64,000 nt of DNA, from assembly GCF_029478665.1 (NCBI RefSeq), contig NZ_JARPQB010000031.1, positions 1-64,000 of the forward strand, in the 5' to 3' direction. The notes below the pieces were generated by a model that had not been told where the DNA came from, searched no databases, and saw only the letters and a program-made list of their open reading frames with translations. A program made the position numbers and the translations under genes. Below, in pieces: positions 60,965 to 64,000 of the stretch. The DNA comes from Pseudomonas entomophila (GTDB taxonomy: Bacteria; Pseudomonadota; Gammaproteobacteria; Pseudomonadales; Pseudomonadaceae). Position 1 is the first letter of the stretch, and each line of letters begins with the position of its first letter.

Positions 60965-62532
60965 AATCGCCCTGGCTGGTGGCCTTGACGGTCACCCTGA
61001 TCTCGATGATGGAACTGCTCGACGTGACCATCGTCAACGTCGCGATCCCCAGCCTGATGGGCAGCTACGGGGCGTCGGTGGACGAGATCTCCTGGGTGTC
61101 GACCGGCTACATCGTCGCCAACGTGGTGATCCTGCCGGCCAGTGGCTGGCTGTCGGCCTGGTTCGGCCGGCGCGCCTACTACCTGGTGTCGTCCGCCGTG
61201 TTCGTGGTCGCCTCGCTGGGCTGCGCGCTGTCGGTGGAGCTGTGGCAGATGGTGCTGTGCCGGGTGGTCCAGGGCCTGGCCGGCGGTGGCCTGCTGGGGA
61301 TCTCCCAGGCGATCATCTACGACGTGTTCCCCAAGGAGAAGGTCAGCGCCGGCATGGCGGTGTACGGCGTCGGGGTAATGATGGGGCCAACGTTGGGCCC
61401 GTCGGTGGGTGGCTACCTGATCGATGCGTTCTCCTGGCACTGGATCTTCCTGATCAACCTGCCGATCGGCGCGCTGGCCCTGCTGCTGGCCTGGCTGTGC
61501 GTGGACGACTCACGCCATGAACGGCGCCCGCAGAGCATCGACTACCTCGGTTTCATCCTGCTCGCCCTCGGCGTGGGCAGCCTGCAGATCCTGCTGGAGC
61601 GCGGCGAGCACTGGGACTGGCTGGAGTCGGACCTCACCGTGCTGTGCCTGGTGCTGTCGGCGCTCGGCCTGGTGGGGTTCTGCTACTGGGAGCGGCGGGT
61701 CGCCAACCCGATCGTCAACCTGTCGCTGTTCGCCAACCGCGAATTCCTGCTCGGCTCGATCTGCGCATTCTGCGTGGGTTTCGGCCTGTACAGCACCCTG
61801 TTCATGGTGCCGCTGCTGTTGCAGACCCTGCTCGAGCAGAGCGCCTACCAGAGCGGCCTGGTGATCTTCCCCGGCGCGCTGGCCAGCGCCGTCAGCACCC
61901 TGGTGATCGGCAAGCTGTCCCAGGAGAACCGTATCGACGAGCGGGTGTTCATCTGCCTGGGCATCCTGATCTACGGCTACGCCATGTACCTGCACACCCA
62001 GTTCACCCTGCAAAGCAACCCGGACACGCTGTTCTGGCCGCTGGTCATCCGTGGCTTCGGCCTGGGCATGATCTTCGTGCCACTGACCAACCTGGCCATG
62101 CGCCAACTGCCGCAAGGGCTGATCTCGGTCGGCTCCGGCGTGCTCAACCTGATGCGCCAGCTCGGCGGCAGCGTCGGCATCGCCATCGCCGCCACCCTGC
62201 TCACGCGCTTCTCCTGGTCGCGCTACCGGCAGTTGTCCGAGCACGTCGACGAAACCCGCCTGCTCGCCGGTGGCTGGGAGGTCGCCAACCTCGACCCCAG
62301 GCGCCTGTCCACCGACCTGCTCGACCCCGGCCAGGCCAACACCCTGCTGGCCTTCCTCGAAGCCCGCGACCAGGCGCAGATGCTCGGCTTCAGCATGCTC
62401 TTCGGCCTGCTCGGCGCGGTCATGCTGGTCGGCGTGCCCATGGTGCTGATGATGCGCAACCCCAGGACCCCCAAGCCTCAACCCGCAAAGGAATCTGCGA
62501 CATGCCCGGACACCGCCCTCGAATCCGCGTAG
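60961..62532 (+). CDS. EmrB-type MFS exporter (DHA2, 14 helices)
   Basis: 523 residues with 14 predicted transmembrane helices, the DHA2 signature around LDVTIVNVAIPSLMG and motif C-like GPTLGPSVGGYLID. It exports hydrophobic or amphipathic compounds together with the adaptor and channel beside it. Within this cluster it most likely exports the pathway product or provides self-resistance. Confidence 0.92.
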   Translation: MKSPWLVALTVTLISMMELLDVTIVNVAIPSLMGSYGASVDEISWVSTGYIVANVVILPASGWLSAWFGRRAYYLVSSAVFVVASLGCALSVELWQMVLCRVVQGLAGGGLLGISQAIIYDVFPKEKVSAGMAVYGVGVMMGPTLGPSVGGYLIDAFSWHWIFLINLPIGALALLLAWLCVDDSRHERRPQSIDYLGFILLALGVGSLQILLERGEHWDWLESDLTVLCLVLSALGLVGFCYWERRVANPIVNLSLFANREFLLGSICAFCVGFGLYSTLFMVPLLLQTLLEQSAYQSGLVIFPGALASAVSTLVIGKLSQENRIDERVFICLGILIYGYAMYLHTQFTLQSNPDTLFWPLVIRGFGLGMIFVPLTNLAMRQLPQGLISVGSGVLNLMRQLGGSVGIAIAATLLTRFSWSRYRQLSEHVDETRLLAGGWEVANLDPRRLSTDLLDPGQANTLLAFLEARDQAQMLGFSMLFGLLGAVMLVGVPMVLMMRNPRTPKPQPAKESATCPDTALESA

Positions 62533-63848
62533 CCACGCTGGCGCTGCTGGCGCTCTGCAGCAACCCTGGCCAGGCCAGCGACCTGTACCAGACCTACCTC
62601 AAGGCCGTGGACCACGACATGGCCTACGCCGCCGCCCAGCAACGCCAGCAGGCGGCGGCAGAAAAGGCCCCCCAGGGGCTGGCCACGCTGCTGCCGCACC
62701 TGTCGCTGGAGGGCGGCGCGGCCTGGGTCGACCGCGAGCACAGCGGTGGCGCACAGCGCGACAAGGACAACTCCAACGCCTACGCGCTGGTGCTGGTCCA
62801 GCCGTTGCTGCGTTGGCAGAACGTCATCGACCATGCCCAGGGCAAGGCCCAGGCCACTGCCGGCGAGATCGATTTGCTGGCGGCACGCCAGGACCTGATG
62901 CTGCGTGTGGCCGACACCTACTTCGAACTGCTGCTGGCCGAAGACCAGTTGCACACCAGCCGCCAGCAGGTGCGCAGCCTCGGCCAGCAACTGGACAAGG
63001 CGCAACGCTTCCGCCGCGAAGGCTCGGGCACCGAGAACGAAGTGCAGCGCATCCAGGCCAGCTACGACCTGGCCCAGGCCGAACAGATCGCCGCGGGCAA
63101 TGCCCTGCGCCTGCAGCAGCAGGCCATGGCGCGACTGATCGGCAACGACCCCGGCGAACTGGCGCGGCTCGATGAGCAGGTCGCCTTCGCCGGCCCGCAA
63201 CCGCCGCGCATGGAAGCCTGGACCGAACAGGCCCGGGCGCAGAACCTCAAGGTGCAGGCCGCCGAAGTGCGCCGGCTGATCGCCGAGCAGGAAGTGGAGA
63301 AACAACAGGCCGGCCACTTGCCGACCCTCGACCTGGTCGCCGCCCACGGGCGTTTCGCCTCGGTCGGCGGCAGCCTCTACGACGTCACCGTGCCCGAGGA
63401 GAAGTACACCCAGACCGTGGTCGGCGTGCAACTGAGCGTGCCGCTGTACGCCGGTGGCGGCACCCAGAGCCGCACCCGCGAGGCCCGCGCCCTGCATGGC
63501 GCCGCCGAGGATGAACTGGAAGATGCCCGCCGCGAGGCCGACTTCATGGCCCGCCAGGCCTACCTCAACCTGACCGGCGGGCTCAGCCAGTACCAGGCCT
63601 TGCAGCAGGCGCTACGCTCCAGCCAGAGCAACCTGCAGATCACCACCCATGCCTTCGAAGCCGGCGCGCGGATCAGCAGCGATGTGGTGGATGCCGAACA
63701 GCAGGTGACCCGCACCACCCTGCAACTGGCCCGCCAGCGCTACGCCATCCTCCAGGCCCAGCTGCGCCTGATGGCGGCCAGCGGCAGCCTGGGCGACGAC
63801 AATCTCAAACGCCTCAGCGCCCTGCTCACCCGCCCGGCTCAGGGGTAG
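62502..63848 (+). CDS. TolC-family outer-membrane channel
   Basis: 448 residues: signal peptide (VATLALLALCSNPGQAS), then OEP repeats with coiled-coil segments (LAARQDLMLRVADTYFELLLAEDQL; RREADFMARQAYLNL). AAGGA precedes the ATG, which lies 31 bp inside the upstream gene. Its stop overlaps the convergent LysR-type gene by 10 bp. Confidence 0.9.
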   Translation: MPGHRPRIRVATLALLALCSNPGQASDLYQTYLKAVDHDMAYAAAQQRQQAAAEKAPQGLATLLPHLSLEGGAAWVDREHSGGAQRDKDNSNAYALVLVQPLLRWQNVIDHAQGKAQATAGEIDLLAARQDLMLRVADTYFELLLAEDQLHTSRQQVRSLGQQLDKAQRFRREGSGTENEVQRIQASYDLAQAEQIAAGNALRLQQQAMARLIGNDPGELARLDEQVAFAGPQPPRMEAWTEQARAQNLKVQAAEVRRLIAEQEVEKQQAGHLPTLDLVAAHGRFASVGGSLYDVTVPEEKYTQTVVGVQLSVPLYAGGGTQSRTREARALHGAAEDELEDARREADFMARQAYLNLTGGLSQYQALQQALRSSQSNLQITTHAFEAGARISSDVVDAEQQVTRTTLQLARQRYAILQAQLRLMAASGSLGDDNLKRLSALLTRPAQG

Positions 63849-64000
63849 TCGCCGTCCCGGTACTGCCCGGCCACTTCGCGCAGTACCTCGCACATCCACT
63901 GGGCCGGCAGGCTCTGCGGCAAGGCGGCGTTGCGGCAGATGCCCACCGAGCCGCCCGGCTCGCGCACGCCCAGGTCGAGCTCGGCCAGTTCGTTGTGCCG
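63839..64000 (-). CDS. LysR-type regulator, 3' end only
   Basis: The minus-strand frame ends ...LGVREPGGSVGICRNAALPQ then SLPAQWMCEVLREV and a TGA at 63839, and stays open to the window edge (54 codons). The pattern fits the C-terminus of a LysR effector-binding domain. Only the end is visible, so the call is tentative. Confidence 0.5.
   Translation of the reverse strand, partial: RHNELAELDLGVREPGGSVGICRNAALPQSLPAQWMCEVLREVAGQYRDGDYP

Noticed and set aside
52312..63848. Interpretation of the cluster as a polyketide or nonribosomal peptide pathway.
   Set aside because: No ketosynthase, condensation, adenylation or carrier domain is present in any of its genes.

Overview
The window is a chromosomal segment of a high-GC fluorescent Pseudomonas, most likely of the P. 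putida group. This rests on remembered gene order: rbdA/ABC exporter/bolA/fumC, pap/mnmC, the N-acetylglutaminylglutamine amide (NAGGN) genes, rsmI, actP/betX, mlaA/lpxL/minCDE/rluA/apeB, and prc/EAL-CBS/FKBP follow one another as in Pseudomonas genomes. It also rests on about 20 loci of GC-rich extragenic palindromes typical of that group. No rRNA, tRNA, CRISPR array, insertion sequence or prophage gene was seen.

Layout. 1-7.9 kb (minus strand) carries a cut-off TenA/haem-oxygenase-fold gene, the c-di-GMP enzyme RbdA, an ABC exporter, a DsbA-like protein, the tRNA hydroxylase TrhO, a BolA protein and a DUF2059 protein. 8-12.2 kb holds class II fumarase, a DMT-family permease and polyphosphate:AMP phosphotransferase. 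12.4-19.4 kb holds mnmC and a three-gene osmolyte (NAGGN) cluster. 19.5-24.5 kb has yheU, the CsrA paralogue RsmI, an SDR, a DUF3309 peptide, the acetate permease pair yjcH-actP and the orphan betaine-binding protein BetX. 24.7-31.4 kb is an envelope block: a GH17 glucan transferase, an alpha/beta hydrolase coupled to mlaA, a patatin and a lipid A acyltransferase. 31.4-38.1 kb has minCDE, rluA, apeB and an MscS-family channel. 38.2-44.6 kb is a GntR-controlled ABC importer operon with an alkaline-phosphatase-superfamily enzyme and a HAD phosphatase. 44.6-52.1 kb has a quinone oxidoreductase, the Prc protease, an EAL-CBS-GGDEF protein, a small autoregulated HTH operon, a DUF1232 protein and an FKBP isomerase.

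The accessory part is 52.3-63.8 kb. An AraC-type regulator is followed by ten tightly packed co-directional genes: a thioester-reductase-like SDR, a class III aminotransferase, an SRPBCC protein, an acyl-CoA dehydrogenase homologue, a classical SDR, a fatty-acid desaturase, a DUF3050 protein with histidine/acid motifs reminiscent of haem-oxygenase-like diiron enzymes, and an EmrA/EmrB/TolC tripartite exporter. No NRPS, PKS or carrier protein is present. It looks like a compact, probably undescribed pathway that makes and exports a fatty-acyl-derived amine or related compound. The product is inference. This stretch contains no REP palindromes, which occur throughout the rest of the window, in keeping with late acquisition.

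Non-coding signals worth attention are two candidate GntR operators around 39 kb, a perfect operator-like palindrome next to a consensus -10 box at 50.56 kb, a perfect inverted pair of consensus DnaA boxes at 51.08 kb, a terminator-like hairpin inside the importer operon at 40.47 kb, and two genes whose stop codons lie inside REP elements.
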